NCBI GenBank assembly: GCA_003543135.1
Contig: DPJG01000010.1
Span: forward strand, 124,001 to 188,000
DNA from: Rheinheimera sp.
GTDB lineage: Bacteria; Pseudomonadota; Gammaproteobacteria; Enterobacterales; Alteromonadaceae
Length of the DNA: 64,000 bases
Direction: 5' to 3'
Under the pieces are notes generated by a model. It was not told the DNA's origin, did not search any database, and saw only the letters and a program-made list of their open reading frames with translations. Numbering within the stretch: the stretch's first letter is position 1; each line of letters begins with the position of its first letter. Shown here in pieces: positions 1-8,603 of this stretch. Position numbers and translations under genes: made by a program.

Positions 1-805
1 CAGCCTGCAGCGAGTTTTTGCCAGCAGCTGTGAGTTTGCTGTAACTGTTGACAATAGCCAGCATTTTGCCGCCCAGACTTTGCTGCTGCGCCAGGCTTAA
101 ACAATGTTCTTCAATCATTTGTAGAAGCTCAGCCGGGCAATCCGGTTGTTGTTGTAACATCGGAATGCTGTAGCTCGTGGCATCAGAATCCAGATAAGGC
201 TGGTTTGGGTAGAGTTGCTGCAGAAGCAAAGCGCCGCTGTCATGTAACAGTGCGGCCAGCGTATAAAGCTGGGCTTGTTCCGCCGGCACTTTGAGCCGGG
301 CGGCAAAAGCTGCCATTAAACAGGCGCAGCTTAAACTGTGTTGTAACAAGGCGTCATTTTGCTGGCTGACCTGCTGCAAAAATAACAAGGCCTGACTGTT
401 GCGTTTGGTGCTTTCCAGCAAACGGTTGCTGACGCTCGACAGCTCATGAAAATCCAGCTCCTCCTGCTCTAACAGCTTCGGAAAACTGGCCTGCAGACTT
501 TGTGTGCCGGCGCTAAAAGCCAGTTCAGCTTTATTTATTTCCTGCTCAAAACTAATACGGGGGGGCTTTGGTGGTACCGGAGGTTTCGGCTCAGCTGGGG
601 CTTCAGTTGGCGCAGGGGCAGCTGGCAATTGTTTGGCGGGGTCTATCGCCACTTCCAGCACGCCTTTTTGTTTTAGCAGCGCCAAAGCTTCCGGGCTTCG
701 CACCCAACCGGCGTCTTTCACCACAATGTCGCCGCGCTGCCGGGTCACAGCCACCACATAACTGCCCAGTTGAAGTTCATCAATGGCGACCCGCTGCAAT
801 GCCAT
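1..805 (-). CDS. HD-GYP-family protein with DUF3391 N-terminus, degenerate, 3' end outside window
   Basis: An open minus-strand frame starts at ATG 805 (AAGGA about 10 nt upstream; in-frame stops lie further upstream) and runs off the left edge, so 268 residues are visible. Residues 1-60 (MALQRVAIDELQLGSYVV) look like the DUF3391 domain that precedes HD-GYP cyclic-di-GMP phosphodiesterases. A proline-rich linker follows at about 65-95. Then comes an HD-type helical domain with LLHDSG near residue 190. The canonical HHE and GYP signatures are not found where expected: the sequence reads IEEHCLSL, and the later IVNSYSKLTA replaces the usual IVDxYDALT. The visible part therefore suggests a catalytically weak or inactive member, perhaps a c-di-GMP binding or scaffold protein. 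The family is fairly sure; loss of activity is inferred. Confidence 0.8.
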   Translation of the reverse strand, partial: MALQRVAIDELQLGSYVVAVTRQRGDIVVKDAGWVRSPEALALLKQKGVLEVAIDPAKQLPAAPAPTEAPAEPKPPVPPKPPRISFEQEINKAELAFSAGTQSLQASFPKLLEQEELDFHELSSVSNRLLESTKRNSQALLFLQQVSQQNDALLQHSLSCACLMAAFAARLKVPAEQAQLYTLAALLHDSGALLLQQLYPNQPYLDSDATSYSIPMLQQQPDCPAELLQMIEEHCLSLAQQQSLGGKMLAIVNSYSKLTAAGKNSLQA

Positions 806-922
806 GACGCCGCTGTCCTTGAATAAAAAGAAGAATTTTGCTGAACATAGGCTGCTTCAGCGTTAAATGCAATGGCCCGAAGGGCGCGGGTTGAAAAAAT
901 TCCCGCCACAGGCTGTTGCCTT

Positions 923-943
923 CTGCAATTACGGCAATTGCAG
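923..943. promoter_or_regulatory. Perfect 8-bp inverted repeat, possible operator
   Basis: CTGCAATT (923-930) and AATTGCAG (936-943) form a perfect inverted repeat with a 5-bp spacer. It lies about 120 bp upstream of the HD-GYP start at 805 and overlaps the first copy of the 49-bp tandem repeat. The size and spacing suit a dimeric repressor or activator, but no regulator is identified. Confidence 0.35.
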
Positions 944-1029
944 CTGCATTCGCGCTGTCCCCTGGCGACCTGTATATAACCGGCAATTGCTCCTGCATTG
1001 CCGGTGTACCATAGATCCCTGTATATAAA
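932..1029. repeat. Two-copy 49-bp imperfect tandem repeat
   Basis: Positions 932-980 and 981-1029 align without gaps at 37 of 49 positions. Both copies begin CGGCAATTGC and contain TGTATATAA near the end. The second copy also contains a perfect 9-bp inverted repeat (979-987 with 997-1005, ACCGGCAAT/ATTGCCGGT). The unit fills the gap between the putA terminator and the HD-GYP gene. It may be a duplicated promoter or operator segment. Confidence 0.7.
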
Positions 1030-1059
1030 AAAAGCCCGAAGGTGAACTTCGGGCTTTTT
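1029..1059. terminator. Rho-independent terminator of putA, symmetrical
   Basis: A perfect 13-bp stem (AAAAAGCCCGAAG / CTTCGGGCTTTTT) with a 5-nt loop sits 33 bp beyond the putA stop at 1092. It gives a T-run on both strands, so it can work in both directions. Only minus-strand transcription from putA clearly reaches it. Confidence 0.9.
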
Positions 1060-1091
1060 GACCTTGTTAAGCGGGCTATCGCCAGTGTTGA

Positions 1092-4000
1092 TTAACCGGC
1101 GTTATCGCTCATGGTCATTAATGATGCGTTACCGCCTGCCGCTGTGGTATTGACAGTGACGGTTTTTTCGGTGACTAAACGGTGAATTAACCGTTCGTCT
1201 GCCGGTGTGGTAATAAGCGGCGAAATTGCGCCATCACGGGCGGCAATCAGCTCACCGGTCAGCGCCTTGACGGCACTGCCAGCTTCAACAATGGCCGCAG
1301 CAATAATATTGTTGCTGATAAGCGCCTTTAATTGTGACAGCTTCACCACATTAAACAGCGTTGGCGCAAGGCCGGCGTTGAGCAGCACTTTACGACAAGC
1401 ATCGGCTTCAGCAACAAACTGATCTTCAACTGCCACCACCACAGCGTTACCTGTGGCCAGTGCCGTCATCAGGCTCAGCATCCAGTATTTAAAGCAGGCG
1501 CTTTCATCACGTACTGCAGCCACTACACCCCGCGCTTCCAGGAACAACTGGTTTGACTCCCCTGTAGGGCCTGGCAAGGTGACAGGAGCGGCCAGTTGCT
1601 TTTCAATGTCATTGAGTAAATGACGGGCCGACTGGATCACCTGCTCTAAGTCCTGCTCTTGTTTCACCACCACAGAGTTAGCAGCGAGCTGCGCCAGGAA
1701 CTGACGAATGACAGAGCTACGGCTATTGATATCGAGCGCAGCCCAGGCTGGTTGTGCCTTTTTCGCTTGTTGCAGTGTGCTGTGAAGCGCTGAATCGTTG
1801 CTGCTGGCACTTAACAAGGCCTGACGTTTGCTGTCGGCCAGTGGCGCTTCAGTCACATTCAGGTTGTCTTTGACCAGACGGGTTAAGTAGAAAGGACCAC
1901 CAGCTTTAGGGCCAGTGCCTGATAAACCACAACCACCAAATGGCTGCACGCCCACCACTGCACCAATCATATTGCGGTTGATGTAGATGTTACCGGCTTT
2001 CACTTCACGCGCGACCTGAGCTGTGACTTCAGCAATACGGCTATGGACACCCATGGTCAGGCCGTAACCTGTGGCATTAATTTGCGCAATCACGTTATCC
2101 AGTTCATCGGCTTTAAAGCGGATGATATGCACCACAGGACCAAATACTTCACGCTCTAATAAGCTTAAGTTTTTGATCTCATACAAACGGGGAGCAAAGA
2201 AAAAGTGGCCTTCGCCCGTTGGTGCTTTGCAGGCGTAATGCAAGGTTGCTTTGCCTTCCAGGTATTGCACATGGTTATTCAGGCCGGTTAAGGCTTTTTG
2301 GTCAATCACAGGGCCAACATCTGTGCTTAAAAACGCCGGGTCGCCCACATGCAACTCCTGCATCGCACCTTTAATCATATGAATGATTTTATCGGCCACA
2401 TCTTCTTGCAGGAACAATACCCGCAGCGCCGAGCAGCGTTGACCGGCGCTCTGGAAGCCTGAAGACACCACATCGTCCACCACCTGCTCCGGCAGGGCGG
2501 TAGAGTCAACAATCATACAGTTCTGACCACCGGTTTCGGCGATCAGCGGCACCGGCTCACCACCACGTTCAGCCAGTTTGCGGGCGATCCAGCTGCCGGT
2601 TTCGGTGGAGCCTGTGAACATCACCGCCTGAATACGTAAATCCGGCACCACATGTTCACCGACAGCGCGGCCTGGGGCAATCACCAGTTCCACCACACCT
2701 TGTGGCAGGCCGGCTTCACGCCACAGCTCAATGGCACGTACCGCAATTAAACTGGTTTGTTCGGCAGGTTTAGCCACCACTGTGTTACCTGCAACAACAG
2801 CAGCAGACACCTGACCTAAAAAGATGGCCAGTGGGAAGTTCCATGGGCTGATACAAAGCACCACACCACGGCTGTGCTTTGGTGTTGCAAACATTTCTTC
2901 AGCACGCGCCGCGTAATAACGGCAAAAATCAACGGCTTCACGCACTTCGGCCACGCTGTCGCCCACAGTTTTACCCGCTTCTTTCACACAGATAGCAATC
3001 AGCTCGTCGCGGTTGGCTTCCAGTGCATCAGCCAGTTTACGCAGGCTATTGGCACGTTCTGTTACTGCTGTGGTGCTCCAGGCCGGGAAAGCGGCTTCAG
3101 CTTTATCCACCAGTGCTTTCATTTGCTCTGGCGTAGCGTGCTGTTGATAACCAATAATTTCGGCATGGTTGGCCGGGTTACGCACCACTTTAGCGCCTTC
3201 AACTGCAGGCTGAGCCGTGGCTTTGGCCAGCCAGTTATTCAGGTTATTGCGCAGTGGTGTTAAGGCGTCAATTTCAGTTAAATCAATACCTTTGGAGTTT
3301 TTGCGCTCGCTGCCATAGAGGTTAATCGACAACGGAATTTGGGTATTGCGTTTTTGTTTCCAGCCACGCACTGTTTCCACCGGATCTTTGAGTAAAGATT
3401 CCACCGGAATATTTTCATCGACAATGTTATTCACAAACGAGCTGTTGGCGCCGTTTTCCAGCAGGCGGCGTACTAAATAAGCCAATAAGTCGGAATGTTC
3501 GCCCACTGGTGCGTAAATACGGCATGGTACTTTGTCGTCGGCCACCACCTGGTCGTACAGTGCATCACCCATACCGTGCAGGCGCTGGAATTCATAACCT
3601 GTGCGGTCCGGAGCCATTTCTAAAATAGTGGCTACTGTGTAGGCGTTGTGGGTGGCGAACATCGGGTAAATGCTGTCACGGTATTCCAATAACTTGCGGG
3701 CGCACGCCTGATAAGACACGTCTGTCGATGGTTTGCGGCTAAATACCGGGAAATCGTCATGGCCTTCGGTCTGGCTGATTTTTACTTCAGTGTCCCAATA
3801 GGCGCCTTTGACCAGACGCACCATCAGCTTGCGGCCCACCTTCACCGTCAGCTCACGCAGCCACTCCACTAAGTGAATACAACGTTTGGAATAAGCCTGA
3901 ATGGCCAGACCAAAACCTTCCCAACCGGCTAAGTCGGCGTCTGAGAACACGGCTTCAATAATATCCAGCGACAAATCTAAGCGGTCGGCCTCTTCAGCGT

Positions 4001-4871
4001 CCACAGTAAAGCTGATGTTGTATCCTTTGGCGGCCAAAGCTAACTGTTTTAATTTTGGCACCAGTTCGTTCATCACGCGGTCGCGGTGGGAAAACTCATA
4101 ACGCGGGTGAATGGCCGACAGTTTGACTGAAATGCCGGGGCTTTTAAAAGGACCACGATTTTGCGCTGCTTTACCAATGACGTTAATGGCCATCATGTAG
4201 CTTTGGAAATAACGTTCGGCGTCAGCCATAGTGCGGGCACCTTCGCCCAGCATGTCGTATGAATAGGTAAAACCTTTGTTTTCAAGCTCAACAGCACGTT
4301 CTACAGCTTTGTCGATGGTGGTGCCCATCACAAACTGGGTGCCCATAATCTGCATGGCATAACGCACAGCCTGGCGGATCACCGGCTCACCTAACCGGCC
4401 GCAGGTGCGTTTGAGTAAACCAAACTGGTGTTTTTTCTGCTCGTCGCTGTAGTTCACCAGTTTGCCGGTCAATAACAAACCCCAGGCAGAAGCGTTCACA
4501 AACAACGACTCGCTGTTGCCTAAGTGTGAGCTCCAGTCGCCTTGTGATAATTTGTCGCGAATAAGGCGATCGGCAGTATGGCTGTCCGGCACCCGCAACA
4601 GTGCTTCGGCCAGACACATCAGCACCAAACCTTCTTCGGTCGATAACGAGAATTCGTTCAGCAGTGCATCAACGCCGCCTTTACCTACCTGGGCTTTACG
4701 GATATTGACCACCAGCTGGCGGGCTTTTTCCCAGGCGCGTGAACGGGCCTGCACGCCGATATCTGCCAGAGGTAACAATAAATCCAGAACTTTTTCTTCG
4801 TCAGCGCGGTAAAAGTTACGCAAAGTTTGACGCAGCGGGTTGGTTGCGGTCAGATCGCCGTTAAATAACAT
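1092..4871 (-). CDS. putA: Bifunctional proline dehydrogenase / L-glutamate gamma-semialdehyde dehydrogenase PutA
   Basis: PutA oxidises proline to glutamate in two steps, with FAD and quinone in the first and NAD in the second, at the inner face of the membrane. The 1259 residues begin directly with the helical region before the proline dehydrogenase barrel. The barrel signatures include KLSAIHPRYE (about 252) and RLHGMGD (about 429). The aldehyde dehydrogenase half carries SPWNFP (about 675) and the catalytic cysteine in GQRCS (about 810), followed by QPFGGCGLSGTG. About 240 further residues form the C-terminal ALDH-like domain. E. coli PutA (1320 aa) has an N-terminal ribbon-helix-helix repressor domain; I see none here. 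This protein is probably not its own repressor, and the divergent Lrp-family gene is the likely regulator. The start has GGGAT upstream and matches the family start. Confidence 0.97.
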   Translation of the reverse strand: MLFNGDLTATNPLRQTLRNFYRADEEKVLDLLLPLADIGVQARSRAWEKARQLVVNIRKAQVGKGGVDALLNEFSLSTEEGLVLMCLAEALLRVPDSHTADRLIRDKLSQGDWSSHLGNSESLFVNASAWGLLLTGKLVNYSDEQKKHQFGLLKRTCGRLGEPVIRQAVRYAMQIMGTQFVMGTTIDKAVERAVELENKGFTYSYDMLGEGARTMADAERYFQSYMMAINVIGKAAQNRGPFKSPGISVKLSAIHPRYEFSHRDRVMNELVPKLKQLALAAKGYNISFTVDAEEADRLDLSLDIIEAVFSDADLAGWEGFGLAIQAYSKRCIHLVEWLRELTVKVGRKLMVRLVKGAYWDTEVKISQTEGHDDFPVFSRKPSTDVSYQACARKLLEYRDSIYPMFATHNAYTVATILEMAPDRTGYEFQRLHGMGDALYDQVVADDKVPCRIYAPVGEHSDLLAYLVRRLLENGANSSFVNNIVDENIPVESLLKDPVETVRGWKQKRNTQIPLSINLYGSERKNSKGIDLTEIDALTPLRNNLNNWLAKATAQPAVEGAKVVRNPANHAEIIGYQQHATPEQMKALVDKAEAAFPAWSTTAVTERANSLRKLADALEANRDELIAICVKEAGKTVGDSVAEVREAVDFCRYYAARAEEMFATPKHSRGVVLCISPWNFPLAIFLGQVSAAVVAGNTVVAKPAEQTSLIAVRAIELWREAGLPQGVVELVIAPGRAVGEHVVPDLRIQAVMFTGSTETGSWIARKLAERGGEPVPLIAETGGQNCMIVDSTALPEQVVDDVVSSGFQSAGQRCSALRVLFLQEDVADKIIHMIKGAMQELHVGDPAFLSTDVGPVIDQKALTGLNNHVQYLEGKATLHYACKAPTGEGHFFFAPRLYEIKNLSLLEREVFGPVVHIIRFKADELDNVIAQINATGYGLTMGVHSRIAEVTAQVAREVKAGNIYINRNMIGAVVGVQPFGGCGLSGTGPKAGGPFYLTRLVKDNLNVTEAPLADSKRQALLSASSNDSALHSTLQQAKKAQPAWAALDINSRSSVIRQFLAQLAANSVVVKQEQDLEQVIQSARHLLNDIEKQLAAPVTLPGPTGESNQLFLEARGVVAAVRDESACFKYWMLSLMTALATGNAVVVAVEDQFVAEADACRKVLLNAGLAPTLFNVVKLSQLKALISNNIIAAAIVEAGSAVKALTGELIAARDGAISPLITTPADERLIHRLVTEKTVTVNTTAAGGNASLMTMSDNAG

Positions 4872-4925
4872 AATAATGATCCCGGTTGATGCAAAAATAA
4901 ATGCTGCATTCTAGTGAAAACACAG

Positions 4926-5001
4926 CCGTATTTGGTGGTTTAATTCCAGCTATAACCCTATATAATTCTGTCTAAGTTTAAATAAACCAGAAAAAATACG
5001 G
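4926..5001. promoter_or_regulatory. putA-lrp divergent control region with widely spaced inverted repeat
   Basis: CCGTATTT (4926-4933) and AAATACGG (4994-5001) are exact inverted copies lying 68 bp apart centre to centre. The right copy ends two bases before the regulator's ATG at 5004. A TATAAT (4961-4966) between them is a plausible -10 for the regulator, though its -35 is weak. Lrp-family octamers wrap DNA over paired distant sites, so these arms may be binding sites for autoregulation and putA control. This is inferred from position and symmetry only. Confidence 0.45.
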
Positions 5002-5003
5002 TT

Positions 5004-5480
5004 ATGAGCCAAAGTGATAAACCCAGAACACTCGACAGGATAGACCGCACAATTTTAGACACTCTGCAAAAGGATGGCCGGATTTCCAACGTGGAACTGG
5101 CCAAAAGAGTGAATTTAAGCCCAAGCCCTTGTATTGACAGGGTGCGCAAGCTGGAGCAGGAAGGTTTTATTGAAGGCTACGGCGCCAAGTTATCAGCGTC
5201 CAAACTCGGCATGGGCACAGCGGCTTTTATTCAGGTCACCTTAGACAGAACCACGGGCGCGGTATTTGACCAGTTTCGTGACGCTGTGGTGAATATTGCC
5301 GAAGTGGCTGAATGTCATATGGTGGCAGGCGGTTTTGACTATCTGCTGAAATTACGGCTGTCCAGTATGGAAGCCTACCGCGCCGTGCTGGGCCGTATTG
5401 TTGATTTGCCGGGCGTATTACAAACCCACACTTATGTGGTGATTGAAAAAGTAAAACAGGACTCGGGTTTGCCGTTGTAG
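5004..5480 (+). CDS. Lrp/AsnC-family transcriptional regulator, probable proline-responsive activator of putA
   Basis: The 158 residues have the classic Lrp layout: an N-terminal helix-turn-helix (LDRIDRTILDTLQKDGRIS through SPSPCIDRVRKLEQEGFI, about 9-60) and a C-terminal RAM effector-binding domain (VAECHMVAGGFDYLLKL, about 98-114). It is transcribed away from putA with a 132-bp shared promoter region. Lrp-type PutR regulators next to putA activate it in the presence of proline in several proteobacteria, and the PutA here lacks its own DNA-binding domain, which fits that role. The effector itself cannot be read from sequence. Nothing clearly co-transcribed follows. Confidence 0.93.
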   Translation: MSQSDKPRTLDRIDRTILDTLQKDGRISNVELAKRVNLSPSPCIDRVRKLEQEGFIEGYGAKLSASKLGMGTAAFIQVTLDRTTGAVFDQFRDAVVNIAEVAECHMVAGGFDYLLKLRLSSMEAYRAVLGRIVDLPGVLQTHTYVVIEKVKQDSGLPL

Positions 5481-6072
5481 CTTTGCTTTTTCGCGGGGGC
5501 TGGCTGACTTTCGGCGCGAACCGGCGCGGGCTTTTGATTTTTTCACTGTCTGCTGTTGTGCGATCTGCTGGTTGTATCGAGTTATTTAATGCCTGCGACA
5601 TGGCGCTTAGGCGGCGTTTCGCCTCAGTAGTCGAGTCACTTTGTTTCGACAAAAAGTGATGCAAATAAGACCCCCCTTGAGCCGTCAAAACCAGCAGTGC
5701 AGACTCGTTTTTCAGGTGCGGCCTGCTTTTTAAAACAACAGGGTAGGGGCCGCTACCAAAGCTCGTCTCAGACAGCTGTCAGTTTAAAACCTCAAAATCG
5801 GCCAAAATATCGGCGTTTAACGGGAAAAAGCGCTGATGTGACGAGTTGTGGTGGTGGATGGGAGTTGCAGTGCACAATACACAGATCAAAAGTCCAATGT
5901 GAGGACAAAGATTAAGTTCTTAACTTCAGAGTGTTTTATTGTGATATATAAAACAATTACTTAAGTATAAAACCAGTGCAGGAAACCAGGATTAACCACC
6001 CGCACCGGCAACGTAAAATAACAATACTGCTTTGTGGTACGCTCAGAGTGTAGCGGCCACTGAGCAGTGATG
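5481..6072. other. 592-bp gene-poor gap with a double hairpin
   Basis: No convincing gene is present; the frames here are short, lack good start sites and have no recognisable domain. Two adjacent hairpins lie at 5609-5624 (AGGCG/CGCCT, 6-nt loop) and 5636-5659 (TCACTTT/AAAGTGA, 10-nt loop). Pairs of this kind often belong to dispersed intergenic repeats. The 5880-6060 part is A+T rich and also holds no gene I can support. Confidence 0.5.
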
Positions 6073-6570
6073 TTAAGGGATCATGCCACAACGCCATACC
6101 CGCACTGTTTTTGTTTCGGTGCGACAGTTGGTTTCCACAGTTCTGGTTTTTGTTTGGGTGTCTACTCTGTCTGAGATCAGCGGAATACTTCCGCTATACC
6201 AACCTGAACGAAATGAAGTTTCGTTGTAGTTGTTGTAACTCCGTGCCCAGTACGTTTGAAAAGCAGTTTTAAAATCGCTGGCAGGGCAGCTGCTGGTGAC
6301 TGCCAACACTAAAGTGCTGCTGGCGTGCATGGAATAGTCGGTTGCATGCACAGGCGGGTACCACAGATAATCATTGACGCTTAAATCTATCCGTCCGCTA
6401 TAACCACAGTGCCTGTTAGATTCGGTATAAGTTTCAGTAATATAGTCGCAAACCCGAACCTGTCTTTCTTCATAGTCCCAGTAACCGCCACCACCAGGAC
6501 AACTGGGGGCAGCAGCAACATCAGCCAATAAAAAGGCCAATAATCCGGCCGCTATTTGTATTTTTTTCAT
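6073..6570 (-). CDS. Small secreted protein of unknown function
   Basis: The product has 165 residues from ATG 6570, chosen over the frame's earlier ATG at 6591 because AGGAG stands 8 nt upstream. Residues 1-21 (MKKIQIAAGLLAFLLADVAAA) form a signal peptide with an Ala-rich cleavage site. The mature part is rich in Tyr, Thr, Ser and Arg. Two similar segments flank it: RQVRVCDYITETYTESNRHC near the N-terminus and TKTRTVETNC...VRVWRC at the C-terminus. Each ends in a Cys pair, suggesting disulfides and an internal pseudo-repeat. I do not recognise a family. It follows the gene ending at 6591 by 20 bp on the same strand, so the two are probably one operon and exported together. Confidence 0.7.
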   Translation of the reverse strand: MKKIQIAAGLLAFLLADVAAAPSCPGGGGYWDYEERQVRVCDYITETYTESNRHCGYSGRIDLSVNDYLWYPPVHATDYSMHASSTLVLAVTSSCPASDFKTAFQTYWARSYNNYNETSFRSGWYSGSIPLISDRVDTQTKTRTVETNCRTETKTVRVWRCGMIP

Positions 6571-6590
6571 GGTTTCTCCTGTTGGTATCA

Positions 6591-7454
6591 TTACAAACCA
6601 GCTTGTTTTAACTGGCTTTCACTAAACACTGAGCGCAACTGTTCAAGTGCTTCGTGATTGGTTCTGATAGGGCTTGGCGCATAAGGGCTTACCGACGTGC
6701 CCGGCAGAATCTCTTCAGCGGCGGAAAAAATGGCAGGCGAAAGTCTGGCTATCTCCTGGCGCTGGAACTCATCGAGTTGACCTATCTTGTTTAACCGGGT
6801 GCTCAGTTGTTGTACTTGCTGCTGAATGCGCACTTGCGCTTGCGAACGTTCATAACGCAGGTAGTTTTGGTACTGTTGCGGGCTTAGTATTCTTTTAAGT
6901 TCTTCGTTGTATAGCTGGCCGCTTTGCTGCGCCTTTTGCAGATAGTCGGCATTTAGCTGCTCAGCATCACCTTGTGGTTGCCGGGCCAGTTGTTGCAGTT
7001 CATGCCAGCTTTGTAAATCAGCTTTGGTTTTGGCTTGCAGTAGCTCACTGAGTTTGTTTTGTTGTTCAGTTTCCAGGCTGAGCATGCTTCCAAGCTGACT
7101 GACGGCCGGAAGTACGGCATGCAAATAGAGACTGTCTTCAAGCTCGGCCATGCCGGATTTTTGTGTTGTGGCGTTATCTGCAGCAGTGTTTTGCGTGACT
7201 GCAGCAGCCCCGGCTGAGGCCGCGGTGTTGAAAGTAGATTTAATGTCTGCAGCTGGCTGAACGGCAAACTGTGGTTCGGTATCGCGACTTGCAACATTCT
7301 GCTGTGCTGAACTGCTCTGAGCAGAGCTCAGTGCCTTGCTTTGGATCTGTTCTGGGCCGGCAGCAGTGGAATTGTCGTCAAATAACTGTAAAGCGAACAA
7401 TGTCAGCAATGAACCACTGGCAAAGCTTAAAAAGCCTGAAAGGATAGAATTCAC
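6591..7454 (-). CDS. Membrane-anchored periplasmic coiled-coil protein of unknown function
   Basis: I choose GTG 7454 as start: AAGAGG lies 6 nt upstream, whereas the longer frame to 7496 has no comparable signal and would put polar residues before the hydrophobic segment. The 287 residues start with a signal anchor (about 1-24, ending TLFALQLF). A low-complexity Ser/Ala/Gln/Thr stretch follows (about 25-100). The rest is a helical Gln- and Leu-rich region (about 105-250) of coiled-coil character, with LSPQQYQNYLRYE inside it. The general look resembles periplasmic helical proteins, but I recognise no specific family. It is the first gene of a probable two-gene unit with the secreted protein ending at 6073. 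Confidence 0.65.
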   Translation of the reverse strand: MNSILSGFLSFASGSLLTLFALQLFDDNSTAAGPEQIQSKALSSAQSSSAQQNVASRDTEPQFAVQPAADIKSTFNTAASAGAAAVTQNTAADNATTQKSGMAELEDSLYLHAVLPAVSQLGSMLSLETEQQNKLSELLQAKTKADLQSWHELQQLARQPQGDAEQLNADYLQKAQQSGQLYNEELKRILSPQQYQNYLRYERSQAQVRIQQQVQQLSTRLNKIGQLDEFQRQEIARLSPAIFSAAEEILPGTSVSPYAPSPIRTNHEALEQLRSVFSESQLKQAGL

Positions 7455-8026
7455 AAATAACCTCTTGCTGTAACTGAAGGGCAAGTTGCACCACAACGGC
7501 TATGTTGCCTTGACTCTGATAAACGGCAGAAAACACTAACTGCAATCAATTAATTACAAATAATTTACTATTGATAAATTTATGATATTAAATTGATGAT
7601 TGCTAAGGGCATGCAAAACCGCAGCCTCTGACAGGCTCAAAAAGCCGAAAAGAAAAAACAACAATGTTGCTGTCTTGCGCAAAGTGGCCGGCAGAGTGGT
7701 GGGACTGTTTGAAAAAAATCAATATTCAGGATGCAAAAATAGCTATGTAGGTGGTAGCTATAACTAAACAGCAAGTTGATGTGTGAATAGCATCTGTGGA
7801 TCGGATTTGGTCTAATCGGATAACTCACTCCCCATTCTGGTTTAAGATGAAGAGTTCAAACCAAAACGGTGAATCATCATACAAATAACGTAAAATCGGG
7901 GGTCTTGCTTTGCATTTTGTCTTTTCTGACCAGATAGCATCAGGCAGGCAACAAGACCTCACTTTGATATTTTTCAGCAGCATAAGGTTGGTGTATAGCT
8001 GCTGGTGGTTGGTATAAGGAAATCCG
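7455..8026. other. 572-bp intergenic region, A+T rich
   Basis: This is the divergent upstream region for the coiled-coil protein gene (minus) and the GFA-family gene (plus). It contains A+T-rich stretches near 7540-7600, two direct copies of ATCGGAT (7800-7806, 7815-7821) and short direct repeats of AGCTAT near 7741. No gene, RNA or strong palindrome is evident. Short frames here look like chance. Confidence 0.5.
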
Positions 8027-8443
8027 ATGTATCAGGGGAGTTGTTTATGTGGCGCTGTTGTTTTAGAAGTTACAGCGGGTATTCGATCTATTATTCATTG
8101 TCATTGTTCAAAATGCCGGAAGAGCAGTGGTACTGCTTATGCAACAAATGGTTTTGTGGCTAAAAGTGCGCTTGTGATCAAACAAGGGCAAGAGCTCATT
8201 CAATATTATGAAATGACACCAGGCAAAAAGCGGCATTTTTGCAAAGTCTGTGCCTCGCCAATTTTTAGCAGCAATGAGTCGTCCCCTGAATTGTTACGTT
8301 TAAGGTTGGGCATATTAGACACTGATATTGCCGAACGCCCCATGTCACATAACTTTGTATCTTCCAGCGCAAACTGGGATGATCTGGACGCCAGATTGCC
8401 AAGGTATGACGGTCATGAACCAGGCCGCGTTCCCGGAACCTGA
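8027..8443 (+). CDS. GFA-family (Mss4-like fold) zinc protein
   Basis: The 138-residue protein has the Cys pattern of the GFA family: SCLCGAV (about 5-11), CHCSKCRK (about 25-32) and FCKVCASP (about 71-78). Together these bind zinc in a Mss4-like fold. The family is named after glutathione-dependent formaldehyde-activating enzyme, but most members have no proven activity and many act on or bind small thiol adducts, so the function here is open. AAGGA lies 8 nt before the ATG. It stands alone, with no obvious operon partner. Confidence 0.9.
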   Translation: MYQGSCLCGAVVLEVTAGIRSIIHCHCSKCRKSSGTAYATNGFVAKSALVIKQGQELIQYYEMTPGKKRHFCKVCASPIFSSNESSPELLRLRLGILDTDIAERPMSHNFVSSSANWDDLDARLPRYDGHEPGRVPGT

Positions 8444-8603
8444 ATCGCATTCACAATAGCGCCAGTAACTGTGGCCCAAGGCTTTGGGCGGGCACCTGGT
8501 CTTTTTAACAGCGATAAAATCAGAGTAGCAACAAAACCTGTCAATTCAGGTTATGGCTGATGCCCGCCTCAGCCACTGTGCTCGTTTTGTTGTGAACATC
8601 TGG

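Noticed and set aside
1092-4871. PutA that also represses its own gene
   Set aside because: No ribbon-helix-helix domain is present at the N-terminus; the protein begins with the region before the dehydrogenase barrel.
5697-5915. Possible 72-residue protein on the plus strand in the 5481-6072 gap
   Set aside because: No ribosome-binding site, no domain, and it runs through a hairpin-rich region with random composition.
7637-7828. Possible 63-residue minus-strand protein
   Set aside because: Cys/Phe/His-rich random composition, no ribosome-binding site, A+T-rich intergenic DNA.
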